Below are positions 27,792-37,714 of a stretch of DNA of 64,000 bases, in pieces (position 1 is the stretch's first letter; each line of letters starts with the position of its first letter). Location of the stretch: the NCBI RefSeq assembly GCF_000708045.1, contig NZ_ANIE01000005.1, positions 310,001 through 374,000 of the forward strand. The letters run 5' to 3'. The notes under the pieces are model-generated. The model saw only the letters and a list, made by a program, of their open reading frames with translations, was not told where the DNA came from and made no database searches. Made by a program: the position numbers and the translations under genes. This stretch comes from Marinobacter nitratireducens. GTDB lineage: Bacteria; Pseudomonadota; Gammaproteobacteria; Pseudomonadales; Oleiphilaceae.

Positions 27792-29138
27792 ATGACAGAG
27801 AAAACCTCCAACACTGCAGCAGACAACGGCAAAGTCGGCTTTATCAGTCTCGGTTGCCCCAAAGCTCTGGTTGATTCCGAGCGTATACTCACCCAGTTGC
27901 GACTGGACGGCTACGATGTTGTGCCCACCTACGATGATGCGGACGTGGTTGTGGTGAATACCTGCGGTTTCATCGACGCGGCCAAACAGGAATCGCTGGA
28001 TGCCATCGGCGAGGCAATCAATGAAAACGGTAAGGTGATTGTGACCGGCTGCATGGGTGTCGAGGCAGATAAAATCCGGGACACCCATCCAGGCGTGTTG
28101 GCAGTATCCGGCCCCCACGCCTACGAGGAAGTTGTCGGTGCGGTGCACCAGTATGTGCCGCCGAAGCCCAAAGAGCACGATCCCTTTACGGATCTGGTTC
28201 CGCCGCAAGGAGTGAAGCTGACCCCGCGGCACTATGCCTACCTGAAGATTTCCGAGGGCTGCAACCACCGTTGTACCTTCTGCATCATTCCATCAATGCG
28301 TGGCGATCTTGTTAGTCGACCCATTGGTGACGTGATGGATGAGGCGCAGCGCCTCGTGGATGCCGGCGTAAAAGAACTTCTCGTCATTTCCCAGGATACC
28401 TCCGCGTACGGGGTCGACACCAAGTACCGCACCGGTTTCTGGCAGGGACGGCCACTGAAAACCAAAATGCAGGCTTTGTGCGAGGCCCTCGGTGAGCTGG
28501 GTGTCTGGGTGCGCCTGCATTACGTGTATCCGTACCCTCACGTTGACGACATTATCCCGCTGATGGCCGAAGGCAAAATTCTGCCTTACCTGGATATCCC
28601 GTTCCAGCACGCCAGCCCGACTGTCCTCAAGGCCATGAAGCGCCCGGCGCACGACAGCAAAACCCTTGAGCGGATCAGGAAATGGCGTGAGATTTGCCCC
28701 GAGCTGACCATTCGCTCCACGTTCATCGTCGGCTTCCCGGGTGAAACCGAGGAGGATTTCCAGTACCTGCTGGACTGGCTTGACGAAGCGCAGTTGGATC
28801 GTGTGGGGGCCTTCACCTACAGCCCGGTTGAGGGTGCCAAGGCGAATGAGCTGGAAGCTGCGGTTCCCGAGGATGTGAAGGAGGAGCGCCTTGCTCGTTT
28901 CATGGCCAAGCAGGCGGAAATCTCAGCGGCTCGCTTGCAGGCGAAGATTGGCAAGACGATTGACGTGTTGATCGACGAAGTCGACGAAGAAGGCGCGATT
29001 GGTCGGTCCAAAGCCGATGCGCCAGAGATTGACGGCATGGTTTACCTCAATGACGAGACCGATCTACAGCCGGGGCAGGTTGTTCAGGCGGTTGTCGAGC
29101 ATGCTGATGAGCATGATCTCTGGGGCCGGTTGGTCTGA
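27792..29138 (+). CDS. rimO: Ribosomal protein S12 methylthiotransferase
   Basis: A 448-residue radical-SAM enzyme that beta-methylthiolates an aspartate of ribosomal protein S12. The N-terminal cluster cysteines are C22, C58 and C87 (GCPKA, NTCGF, TGCMG). The radical-SAM triad C157xxxC161xxC164 is in [13 protein letters not shown], and the C-terminal TRAM domain ends in [19 protein letters not shown] is the RimO-specific opening, which separates it from MiaB. Elements A2 and A3 lie behind it before the convergent gatB. Confidence 0.97.
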   Translation: MTEKTSNTAADNGKVGFISLGCPKALVDSERILTQLRLDGYDVVPTYDDADVVVVNTCGFIDAAKQESLDAIGEAINENGKVIVTGCMGVEADKIRDTHPGVLAVSGPHAYEEVVGAVHQYVPPKPKEHDPFTDLVPPQGVKLTPRHYAYLKISEGCNHRCTFCIIPSMRGDLVSRPIGDVMDEAQRLVDAGVKELLVISQDTSAYGVDTKYRTGFWQGRPLKTKMQALCEALGELGVWVRLHYVYPYPHVDDIIPLMAEGKILPYLDIPFQHASPTVLKAMKRPAHDSKTLERIRKWREICPELTIRSTFIVGFPGETEEDFQYLLDWLDEAQLDRVGAFTYSPVEGAKANELEAAVPEDVKEERLARFMAKQAEISAARLQAKIGKTIDVLIDEVDEEGAIGRSKADAPEIDGMVYLNDETDLQPGQVVQAVVEHADEHDLWGRLV

Positions 29139-29172
29139 CTTCTGAGTTAGCGTTCGTTCTTTTGGGGGAGTC

Positions 29173-29284
29173 GCGAGGGTGAGCTTGGCGACCCAAAACC
29201 CGCTCCTTGCGGCACGTCCGTGTGACGCTTGAGCTCCGCCATCCATGGCTCCGCACAGTTTTGGGTCGCCAAGCTCACCCTCGC
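29173..29284. repeat. Hairpin element A2 (perfect 27-bp arms)
   Basis: Arms 29173-29199 and 29258-29284 are perfect inverted repeats of 27 bp. The 58-nt core (29200-29257), in minus orientation, is sub-type I as in A4 and A6 (reverse complement begins TGTGCGGAGCCATGGATG); a 4-nt insertion near its AGCGG end makes it longer than the other 54-nt cores. It starts 35 bases after the rimO stop. No T-tract follows. The 415-base gap 29139-29553 contains A2 and A3 and no gene. Confidence 0.9.
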
Positions 29285-29378
29285 TAGCCTGCCAATCAAG
29301 CTAGCCGCCAGTTGTTTGAGCCGATCGACGGTTTTTCTAGGGTTGGTCAAAGGACGGCAGGTGACTCTGGAGGTTGGG

Positions 29379-29486
29379 GCCTTGCCAAGAGGTGATTCCC
29401 AAAAATGTTGGAGGCCAGGGAAGGCCGGAAACAAGCGCACATGGACGTGCTCGTAGCGGTTTTTGGGAATCACCTCTTGGCAAGGC
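29379..29486. repeat. Hairpin element A3 (perfect 27-bp arms)
   Basis: Arms 29379-29405 and 29460-29486 are perfect inverted repeats of 27 bp, unrelated in sequence to the A2 arms 94 bases away. The 54-nt core (29406-29459), plus orientation, is sub-type II (TGTTGGAGGCCAGGG ... GTAGCGG) as in A1 and A5. It ends 67 bases before the gatB stop. Confidence 0.9.
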
Positions 29487-29553
29487 GTACTCCCAAGCCC
29501 GAAGGCCGGGGCCATAACCCTCAGGCTAAAGCCCCTAGCCCGCGATACAGGCA

Positions 29554-31005
29554 TTAACCCTCGAGCTTCTTCAGTAGGATCTCATTGAACAGCTTCGGGT
29601 TACCTTGTCCCTTGGAAGCCTTCATCAGCGGCCCCATAAAGCCCCCGAGCATTTTCTTGCGCTTCTTCGGGTCTTCTTCATTCTGGAACTGGGCGACCTG
29701 ATCCGGCATGCCGGCCAAAACCTCGTCGACCATCTTTTCCAGAGCACCGGTATCGGATACCTGCTTCAGTCCCTTGGCGTCGATAATGGCGTCCACGTTA
29801 TCGTTTTCACCCGTCCACAGGGCATCGAAGACCTTTTTCGCGCCTGCAGAGGAAATGGTGTTGTCGCTGATGCGGATAATCATGTCGCCGAGCTGTGCTC
29901 CGGTGATCGGGGAATCCGCTACGGTCTTCTCCTCGGCATTCAGGCGTGCAGAGAATTCGCCCTGAATCCAGTTGGCGGTCAGCTTGGCGTCTTTACCGTG
30001 GGACGCTGCCTCTTCGAAGAAAGAGGCCAGTTTGGCGTCGCCCGAAAGCAAGCCGGCATCGTAGTCGTTCAGGCCGTACTGATCCTTGAACCGGGTTTTG
30101 CGCGCATCCGGCAGTTCCGGCAGGCGACTTCTCGCGTCCTCGATGAATGTGTCATCAATTTCGACCGGCAGCAGATCCGGGCAGGGGAAGTAGCGGTAGT
30201 CGTTGGCTTCTTCCTTGGTGCGCATGGAGCGGGATTCGTCCCGGTCGCCGTTGTACAGTCGGGTTTCCTGCTCAATAACGCCGCCGTCTTCCAGGATGTC
30301 CATCTGCCGCTCAACTTCGTGGGCAATGGCCTGCTCCATGAACCGGAAGGAGTTCAGGTTCTTGGTTTCGGTCCGGGTGCCCAGGGTGTCAGAGCCCTTG
30401 GGTTTCAACGAGATGTTGACGTCGAAGCGCATGGAGCCCTGGGACATGTCGCCGTCACAAATGCCGAGGGAGGTAACGATGCTGTGCAGCTTTTTGGCGA
30501 AGGCAACGGCTTCCTCAGCGCTGTTCATGTCCGGCTCTGTGACCACCTCGATCAGCGGGGTACCCGCGCGGTTCAGGTCGACGCCGGTCATGCCATGGAA
30601 GTCTTCATGCAGGGATTTGCCTGCATCTTCCTCCAGGTGAGCGTGGTGGATGCGAACCCGCTTCGACTCGCCATTAGCCAGATCGATGTCTACATAGCCA
30701 GGGCCCACGATGGGGCGCTCCAGTTGCGTAGTCTGGTACCCCTTGGGCAGATCCGGGTAGAAGTAGTTCTTCCGTTCGAACACAGAACGACGCTCGATTT
30801 CGGAATTCACCGCCAGGCCGAACATCACCGCGTAGCGGAATGCCTGTTCGTTGGGAACAGGCAGGGTGCCAGGCATTGCCAGATCAACGGCGTTGGCCTG
30901 GGTGTTTGGCTCGGCCCCGTAAGCGGTGCTGGAGCCGGAAAAGATCTTGGTTTTGGTGGCGAGCTGAACGTGAATTTCCAGCCCGATCACAATATCCCAT
31001 TGCAT
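29554..31005 (-). CDS. gatB: Glu-tRNA(Gln)/Asp-tRNA(Asn) amidotransferase subunit B
   Basis: A 483-residue subunit that binds the misacylated tRNA and activates its side chain with [12 protein letters not shown] at the start, [28 protein letters not shown] and MRFDVNIS are the GatB signature segments. The C-terminal YqeY-like tail ([22 protein letters not shown]) binds tRNA. It follows gatA by 23 bases in the gatC-gatA-gatB order. Confidence 0.97.
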   Translation of the reverse strand: MQWDIVIGLEIHVQLATKTKIFSGSSTAYGAEPNTQANAVDLAMPGTLPVPNEQAFRYAVMFGLAVNSEIERRSVFERKNYFYPDLPKGYQTTQLERPIVGPGYVDIDLANGESKRVRIHHAHLEEDAGKSLHEDFHGMTGVDLNRAGTPLIEVVTEPDMNSAEEAVAFAKKLHSIVTSLGICDGDMSQGSMRFDVNISLKPKGSDTLGTRTETKNLNSFRFMEQAIAHEVERQMDILEDGGVIEQETRLYNGDRDESRSMRTKEEANDYRYFPCPDLLPVEIDDTFIEDARSRLPELPDARKTRFKDQYGLNDYDAGLLSGDAKLASFFEEAASHGKDAKLTANWIQGEFSARLNAEEKTVADSPITGAQLGDMIIRISDNTISSAGAKKVFDALWTGENDNVDAIIDAKGLKQVSDTGALEKMVDEVLAGMPDQVAQFQNEEDPKKRKKMLGGFMGPLMKASKGQGNPKLFNEILLKKLEG

Positions 31006-31028
31006 GATGTTTCTCTCCTCTCTCGGGC

Positions 31029-32486
31029 TTATTGCGGTTCGCGCTGGTGCCAGTCGGTCACCTGCTGGAACTGATGGGCGGCGTTCAGCAAGCGGGCTTC
31101 GGAGAAATAGTCACCGATAATCTGCAGGCCAACGGGAAGTCCGTCGATGAAACCGGCGGGTACCGACATGGCGGGAACGCCAGCCAGGTTGATCGCAATG
31201 GTGAAAATGTCCTCAAGATACATAGTGACCGGGTCGTTGGTCTTTTCGCCCTGGATAAAGGCCGGGGACGGGGAAGTGGGACTCATCAGCACGTCCACTT
31301 CCTTGAAGGCGTTGATGAAATCCTGCTGGATCAGGCGGCGCACCTTCTGAGCCTTGAGGTAATAGGCGTCAAAGTAACCGGCAGAGAGCGCATAGGTGCC
31401 CACCAGGATCCGGCGTTTGACCTCGGTGCCGAAACCTTCCGCGCGGGTGCGGGTGTAGAGGTCCAGCAGATCTTTGGGCTCTTCACAGCGATAGCCGTAA
31501 CGGACGCCATCAAAGCGGGACAGGTTGGCGGACGCCTCTGCGGGCGCGATAACGTAGTAAGCCGCAATCGCAAGCTTGGCATTGGGCAGGGACACTTCCT
31601 TGACCGTGGCGCCGAGTTTCTCGTATTCCCGGATCGCAGCACGAACCTGTTCTTCCATAGCCGGGCTGAGCTGATCCGAGAAGTACTCTTTCGGCAAGCC
31701 AATGCGAAGTCCTTTCAGTGGCTCATTCAGAGTAGCGGTGTAATCCGGGACTGCCCGATCCAGTGATGTAGAGTCTTTTGGGTCGAATCCGGCCATGACG
31801 TTCAGCATCAGCGCGTTATCTTCGGCGGTTCGAGCCATGGTGCCGCCCTGATCCAGACTGGATGCGAAGGCGATCATGCCGTAACGGGATACGCGGCCGT
31901 AGGTGGGCTTGAGACCCGTGACTCCGCAAAGCGCAGCGGGTTGGCGGATAGACCCACCGGTGTCTGTTGCGGTGGCCGCTGGGACCAGGCGGGCGGCCAC
32001 GGCGGCAGCGGAGCCGCCGGATGATCCACCGGGAACGCGCTTTTCACCTTTGCTGAGCCCCCAGGGGTTGGTGACGGCGCCAAAATGGCTGGATTCGTTG
32101 GAAGAGCCCATGGCGAACTCGTCCATGTTGGTTTTCCCGAGGCTGACAGCGCCCGCCTTGCGGAAATTCTCGGTCACGGTGGCGTCATAAGGTGGGACAA
32201 AGTTCTCCAGCATCTTCGAGCCGCAGGTGGTACGGACGCCGTTGGTGCAGAATATGTCCTTATGGGCAAACGGTACGCCGGTCCACGGCGTGGCGTTGCC
32301 AGCGGCGCGCTGCTCGTCCGCAGACCGGGCGTCAGCCAGCGCCTGCTCTTCAGTAACCGTGATAAAGCTGTTGTACTTGCTGTCTTCCTGCTTGATGCGA
32401 CTGAGGAAGTCCTGGGTCAGCTCGACGCTGGAAACCTTCCCGCTGTCCAGTTCCCGGGAAAGCTCTGCTACAGATTTGTTATGCAT
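31029..32486 (-). CDS. gatA: Glu-tRNA(Gln)/Asp-tRNA(Asn) amidotransferase subunit A
   Basis: A 485-residue amidase that supplies ammonia from glutamine. The amidase-signature Ser-cisSer-Lys triad is visible: lysine in [20 protein letters not shown] for the cis-serine, and the nucleophile in [10 protein letters not shown]. Length is normal. It is the middle gene of gatCAB and 29 bases after gatC. Confidence 0.97.
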   Translation of the reverse strand: MHNKSVAELSRELDSGKVSSVELTQDFLSRIKQEDSKYNSFITVTEEQALADARSADEQRAAGNATPWTGVPFAHKDIFCTNGVRTTCGSKMLENFVPPYDATVTENFRKAGAVSLGKTNMDEFAMGSSNESSHFGAVTNPWGLSKGEKRVPGGSSGGSAAAVAARLVPAATATDTGGSIRQPAALCGVTGLKPTYGRVSRYGMIAFASSLDQGGTMARTAEDNALMLNVMAGFDPKDSTSLDRAVPDYTATLNEPLKGLRIGLPKEYFSDQLSPAMEEQVRAAIREYEKLGATVKEVSLPNAKLAIAAYYVIAPAEASANLSRFDGVRYGYRCEEPKDLLDLYTRTRAEGFGTEVKRRILVGTYALSAGYFDAYYLKAQKVRRLIQQDFINAFKEVDVLMSPTSPSPAFIQGEKTNDPVTMYLEDIFTIAINLAGVPAMSVPAGFIDGLPVGLQIIGDYFSEARLLNAAHQFQQVTDWHQREPQ

Positions 32487-32515
32487 GATAAATCCTGAAA
32501 TCGCTGTTCGTCAGA

Positions 32516-32803
32516 TCATTCGATAACGCGAGGGACGAGATAGAGCCCGTTCTCGGTCGCCGGAGCGATGGCCTGGAATGCGGCCCGCTGATCCGTTTCG
32601 GTCACTTCATCCGCGCGCAGGCGCTGAACCGCATCCAGCGGGTGTGCCATGGGCTCGACAGAGTCGGTATCTGCAGCGCTCAATTGATCTACCAGGTCAA
32701 GAATATTGCCCAGATCCTTCTCCAGAGCCGAAACCTGCTCCTCGTCCACGCGGATGCGTGCGAGCACAGCGACTTTCTCAATGTCCTCACGGGAAATGGT
32801 CAC
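32516..32803 (-). CDS. gatC: Glu-tRNA(Gln)/Asp-tRNA(Asn) amidotransferase subunit C
   Basis: A 95-residue small subunit that clamps GatA to GatB. VEKVAVLARIRVDEEQ near the start and MAHPLDAVQRLRADEV in the second half are typical; the end LYLVPRVIE is the usual GatC terminus. GGGAGG precedes the ATG at 32803. Element A4 begins 73 bases upstream, so the gatC promoter is either within that interval or the leader includes A4. Confidence 0.94.
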   Translation of the reverse strand: MTISREDIEKVAVLARIRVDEEQVSALEKDLGNILDLVDQLSAADTDSVEPMAHPLDAVQRLRADEVTETDQRAAFQAIAPATENGLYLVPRVIE

Positions 32804-32876
32804 GCATTGCCTCCCAGGTGTATGAAATGTCTGTAATTAACTGTTTGGCCGTGCGGGCGAACTGCGGGGTTCGGGG

Positions 32877-32978
32877 CGTTCGGAGAGTGCCTGCCAAAAC
32901 TGTGCGGAGCCATGGATGGCGGAGCTCAAGCGCCACATGGACGTGCTTGAGCGGGTTTTGGCAGGCACTCTCCGAACG
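32877..32978. repeat. Hairpin element A4 (perfect 24-bp arms, divergent promoters)
   Basis: Arms 32877-32900 and 32955-32978 are perfect over 24 bp, and a further outer stem (32849-32857 with 32983-32991) extends the fold. The 54-nt core (32901-32954), plus orientation, is sub-type I. It is the only copy between divergent genes (gatC and mreB). The remaining part of the 367-base gap 32804-33170 carries only a weak mreB promoter candidate (TTGCCT at 33096, 17 bases, TAAAGT at 33119). Confidence 0.9.
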
Positions 32979-33074
32979 GCCTCCCGCATGGCCGAATCAA
33001 ATAAAGGGCGTATGGTAACAGATTCGAACCGGTGCGGGAGGGGCCAAAACATTTGTAAAGTGTGCGAACTGTAA

Positions 33075-34214
<1,140 letters not shown>

Positions 34215-34234
34215 TCCTGTGGGGAGGATTCACC

Positions 34235-35116
34235 ATTAAAACGATCTTCGTCCAGGGCCCGGTTCCGGGTTTCAGACTCTTTCTTATCGTTCTCGTATCG
34301 GCAGCCCTGGTGGTTGCCGATGCGCGTTTCGAGAAGCTCTCATCCGTTCGCAGCGTGATCGCGACCGGACTCGCTCCCGTCTACTGGCTTGGCAACGCCC
34401 CCTATGAATTCAGTGATTGGGTGGCCGGGCTTTTCGTCAACAAAGACGACCTTCAGCAGGAGAATGAGGATCTCAGAGCCCGCCTGATGATTCTTGAACG
34501 CAGGGCGTTGAAATACGCGGCCTTGGCATCTGAGAATAACGAGCTCCGCCGCCTGATGAATTCCTCCGAACTGCTGGACGACCGAGTGATTGTCGGCGAA
34601 GTTGTTGGCGTGTCCCCGGATCCTTTCTCCCACGAAGTCATCATCAACAAAGGTGAGCGTGATGGCCTCACGGTGGGGCAGGCCGTGCTCGATGCTCACG
34701 GTCTGATGGGGCAGGTCGTGCAAACCAGCCAGATCACGTCCCGCGTCCTGCTGGTATCGGACAGCAGTCACGCCGTTCCGGTTGAAGTCATACGCAATGG
34801 GTTGCGGGCCATTCTTCTGGGTACTGGCGATCCGAACACCCTGGACCTTGTGCATGTGCCCGATACAGCGGATATCCGGGAGGGCGATATGTTGGTGAGT
34901 TCCGGTCTCGGTGGTCGGTTTCCGAGGGGCTATCCCGTCGCTCAGGTGTCCAGGATCACCAAGGAACCGGGAGAGCCGTTTGTGACCATTGAGGCCACAC
35001 CCAAGGCCGAATTGAACCAGAGCCGCTTGGTGCTGGTGGTGTTCCCTCCGGCCTCGGATGTCGAACCGGTGGTCGAATCTGATAAAACGCAATCTCCGGC
35101 AGAGGAGGGCAACTGA
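34235..35116 (+). CDS. mreC: Rod-shape-determining protein MreC (apparent ATT start)
   Basis: A 293-residue bitopic protein linking MreB to the periplasmic wall machinery. The N-terminal KTIFVQGP segment and membrane span GFRLFLIVLVSAALVVAD are encoded upstream of the first ATG/GTG/TTG in frame (GTG 34310). Starting there would delete the anchor. ATT at 34235 has GGGGAGG with a 7-base spacer; CTG at 34217 also has GGAGGG before it. A coiled coil (LQQENEDLRARLMILERRALKYA) and the MreC beta domain (KGERDGLTVGQAVLDAHGLMGQV) follow. Its stop overlaps the mreD ATG. Confidence 0.9.
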   Translation: MKTIFVQGPVPGFRLFLIVLVSAALVVADARFEKLSSVRSVIATGLAPVYWLGNAPYEFSDWVAGLFVNKDDLQQENEDLRARLMILERRALKYAALASENNELRRLMNSSELLDDRVIVGEVVGVSPDPFSHEVIINKGERDGLTVGQAVLDAHGLMGQVVQTSQITSRVLLVSDSSHAVPVEVIRNGLRAILLGTGDPNTLDLVHVPDTADIREGDMLVSSGLGGRFPRGYPVAQVSRITKEPGEPFVTIEATPKAELNQSRLVLVVFPPASDVEPVVESDKTQSPAEEGN

Positions 35117-35592
35117 TGCTATCGGTAATCAGTTACCCGGTTTTTGCCCTGTCGGTGGTAATGGCGCTGGTTCTGAGTATTTCCCTGTTCCCGGTGGGAT
35201 GGTTCGAGTTCCGCCCGGAGTGGCTTGGCCTCGTCGTATTCTATTGGACCTTCCGTGCGCCGGCGCAGTTCGGCATTTTGTTGGCCTGGTTTCTCGGGCT
35301 TCTCCTGGATGTGTTGGAAGCGACCCCTCTTGGCGTTAATGCTCTGGCGATGGGCTTGATCGCGTTTCTGGTCCTGACGGTGCATCAGCGTTTGAGAATG
35401 TATCCGATGCCACAACAATGCCTGATGGTGTTTCTGTTGCTTGGCATCAATCAGATGCTGGTGCACTTTATCAAACAGCTGCTCGGCGGTGATGAAGCCG
35501 GCTTCAGTTACCTCTGGCCGGCCCTGACCAGCGCGGCCGTATGGCCATTTGTCTGTGTCATTCTCGACAACATCAATCGGAAACTGGGTTAG
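35116..35592 (+). CDS. mreD: Rod-shape-determining protein MreD
   Basis: A 158-residue integral membrane protein with about five hydrophobic spans and few charged residues, as expected for MreD. FRPEWLGLVVFYWTFRAP and FLGLLLDVLEATPLG are recognisable family segments. It overlaps the end of mreC by 1 base and is 2 bases before maf. Confidence 0.93.
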   Translation: MLSVISYPVFALSVVMALVLSISLFPVGWFEFRPEWLGLVVFYWTFRAPAQFGILLAWFLGLLLDVLEATPLGVNALAMGLIAFLVLTVHQRLRMYPMPQQCLMVFLLLGINQMLVHFIKQLLGGDEAGFSYLWPALTSAAVWPFVCVILDNINRKLG

Positions 35593-35594
35593 GT

Positions 35595-36200
35595 ATGGCT
35601 TCCGTTATTCTGGCCTCGGCCTCCCCCCGCCGCGCAGAATTGCTGGATCAGATTGGTGTGGACTACAGCGTCCAGCCTGCTGATGTGGATGAGACCCCGA
35701 TAGAGGGAGAGTGTCCTGAGGATTATGTGACCCGGCTGGCCCTGGGCAAGGCCCAGGCAGTCGCTGTTGATTCCCCGGAGCATGCCTTGGTTCTGGGGTC
35801 CGACACCTCTGTCGTTATTGACGGGGAGATCCTTGGTAAACCTGAAAATCATGAGGCCGCCGCTGCGATGTTGCAACGATTGTCCGGGCGGGCCCATCAG
35901 GTGATGACGGCTGTGGCTTTGGTGCATCGTGGGCAGAGTAAGGCGGTGCTGGTCGTTACCGATGTCGAGTTCCGAACCTTGTCAGCGTCTGAAATCGAGG
36001 CCTATATCGCCAGCGGTGAGCCGATGGACAAGGCTGGAAGTTATGGAATTCAGGGGCTGGGTGGTATTTTTGTCAGAGAAATTCGTGGCAGTTACAGTGC
36101 TGTGGTCGGGTTACCCCTTCAGGAAACCGCCGCATTGATGGACGCTGCCGGTTTCCCCGTGTGGGAAAGCTGGCCCCGGAGGTTGGAGAACCAAGCATGA
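35595..36200 (+). CDS. maf: Maf-like nucleoside triphosphate pyrophosphatase
   Basis: A 201-residue Maf/HAM1-fold house-cleaning pyrophosphatase that removes non-canonical or excess dTTP/UTP-type nucleotides. The start MASVILASASPRRAELL carries the SxSPRR motif; VLGSDTSV and GKP follow, and DKAGSYGIQGLGG is the third family signature. I chose ATG 35595, just after mreD; an upstream frame from 35541 lies inside mreD. The stop overlaps the rng ATG (ATGA). Confidence 0.94.
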   Translation: MASVILASASPRRAELLDQIGVDYSVQPADVDETPIEGECPEDYVTRLALGKAQAVAVDSPEHALVLGSDTSVVIDGEILGKPENHEAAAAMLQRLSGRAHQVMTAVALVHRGQSKAVLVVTDVEFRTLSASEIEAYIASGEPMDKAGSYGIQGLGGIFVREIRGSYSAVVGLPLQETAALMDAAGFPVWESWPRRLENQA

Positions 36201-37675
36201 GTGAAGAAATCCTGATCAACGTGACGCCGGTAGAAACCCGGGTGGCGCTTGTTGAAAACGGTATGCTGCAGGAAGCATACATCGAGCGCACCAGCCGCAA
36301 GGGCATTGTCGGGAATATCTACAAAGGTAAGGTGGTCAGGGTGCTTCCAGGAATGGAAGCGGCGTTCGTAGACATCGGTCTTGAACGCGCCGCCTTTATT
36401 CATGCCTCGGATGTGGTTGTCGGCCAATCCAGCGACACGCCCGATGATGGCCCGAAAACCGTCCCGGATATCCGTACCCTGTTGCGGGAGGGACAGTCCC
36501 TGGTCGTGCAGGTGACCAAGGATCCCATCGGTACCAAGGGTGCTCGACTGACTACCCAGCTTTCCATTCCGTCCCGATATCTCGTTTTCATGCCCGGTGT
36601 CAGCCATATTGGTATTTCCCAGCGTATCGAAGACGAGAATGAAAGAAACCGGCTGAAGACGCTTCTGGAGGAAGCTGCGGCAAAGGAGACCGAAGTCGAG
36701 GGCGGGTACATCATCCGGACCGCGGCAGAGGCAGCTTCCGCCGAAGAGTTGCTGGGCGACATGGCCTATCTGCACCGGCTGAGTCAGTCCATTCACGAGC
36801 GAATCTCCCGGGTTCAGGCACCATCGGTGATCTATCAGGACCTGCCCCTGTTCATTCGCACCATTCGGGATCTTATCCGTCCTCAGACCGAGAAGGTCCG
36901 TATCGATAGCCGGGAGAGTTACCAGCGTGTTATCGAATTTGTTCAGGAATTTGTCACCGAGTTTGCGGATAAAGTTGAATACTACCCGGGTGAACGTCCG
37001 ATTTTTGATCTCTATTCGGTCGAGGACGAAATCCAGAAGGCCCTGAGCCGTAAAGTCCAGCTTAAGTCAGGTGGCTATGTCATTATTGACCAGACCGAGG
37101 CGATGACGACCATCGACATCAATACCGGTGGGTTTGTTGGCCATCGCAATCTTGAAGAGACCATATTCAAGACCAACCTTGAGGCAGCCAGATCGATCAG
37201 CCGGCAGCTTAGGCTGCGAAATCTCGGTGGCATCATCATCATCGATTTTATCGACATGGACGATCCCGAGCATCAGCGCCAGGTACACCGCATGCTCGAG
37301 AAAATGCTCGAGCGGGATCATGCCAAGACCAAGATTACCGGGGTTTCCGAGCTTGGACTGGTAGAGATGACCCGAAAACGCACCACCGAGAGTCTGGGGC
37401 AGGTGCTCTGCGAGCCTTGCCCGGTTTGTGATGGTCGGGGATTCCTGAAGACCAGTGAAACGGTGTGCTACGAAATCTTCCGGGAAATCTTGCGGGTAAA
37501 CCGTGCCTACGATACCGAAAGCTACCTTGTGATGGCCTCCCAGAGTGTGGTTGATCGGCTGTTGGATGAAGAATCTGACAACGTCGCCGATCTGGAAACG
37601 TTTATCAGTAAAACCATCCGGTTCCAGGTGGAGCCTTTTTACAGTCAGGAACAATACGATGTGGTCCTGCTCTGA
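36197..37675 (+). CDS. rng: Ribonuclease G
   Basis: A 492-residue endoribonuclease of the RNase E/G family that trims the 16S rRNA 5' end and degrades mRNAs. An S1 domain (GNIYKGKVVRVLPGMEAAFVDIG) lies near residues 37-60. IDINTGGFVGHRNLEETIFKTN is the catalytic DNase-I-like part, and the Zn-link CEPCPVCDGRG is near residue 405. Without the long C-terminal scaffold, this is RNase G and not RNase E. It starts at ATG 36197, overlapping maf by 4 bases. Confidence 0.96.
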   Translation: MSEEILINVTPVETRVALVENGMLQEAYIERTSRKGIVGNIYKGKVVRVLPGMEAAFVDIGLERAAFIHASDVVVGQSSDTPDDGPKTVPDIRTLLREGQSLVVQVTKDPIGTKGARLTTQLSIPSRYLVFMPGVSHIGISQRIEDENERNRLKTLLEEAAAKETEVEGGYIIRTAAEAASAEELLGDMAYLHRLSQSIHERISRVQAPSVIYQDLPLFIRTIRDLIRPQTEKVRIDSRESYQRVIEFVQEFVTEFADKVEYYPGERPIFDLYSVEDEIQKALSRKVQLKSGGYVIIDQTEAMTTIDINTGGFVGHRNLEETIFKTNLEAARSISRQLRLRNLGGIIIIDFIDMDDPEHQRQVHRMLEKMLERDHAKTKITGVSELGLVEMTRKRTTESLGQVLCEPCPVCDGRGFLKTSETVCYEIFREILRVNRAYDTESYLVMASQSVVDRLLDEESDNVADLETFISKTIRFQVEPFYSQEQYDVVLL

Positions 37676-37714
37676 TTCCGGAGCTGACGACCTGGCCCGG
37701 AGTAAGAGTGACTG

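Noticed and set aside
29047..29554. Short open frames across elements A2 and A3
   Set aside because: Explained by the repeat cores and arms; no ribosome-binding sites or known domains.
29605..31074. A 489-codon open frame antisense to gatB
   Set aside because: A shadow of the conserved gatB reading frame.
32877..32978. Family A elements as integron attC sites
   Set aside because: The arm ends do not fit RYYYAAC/GTTRRRY boxes, arms are longer and fully locus-specific, and no integrase or cassette array is present.
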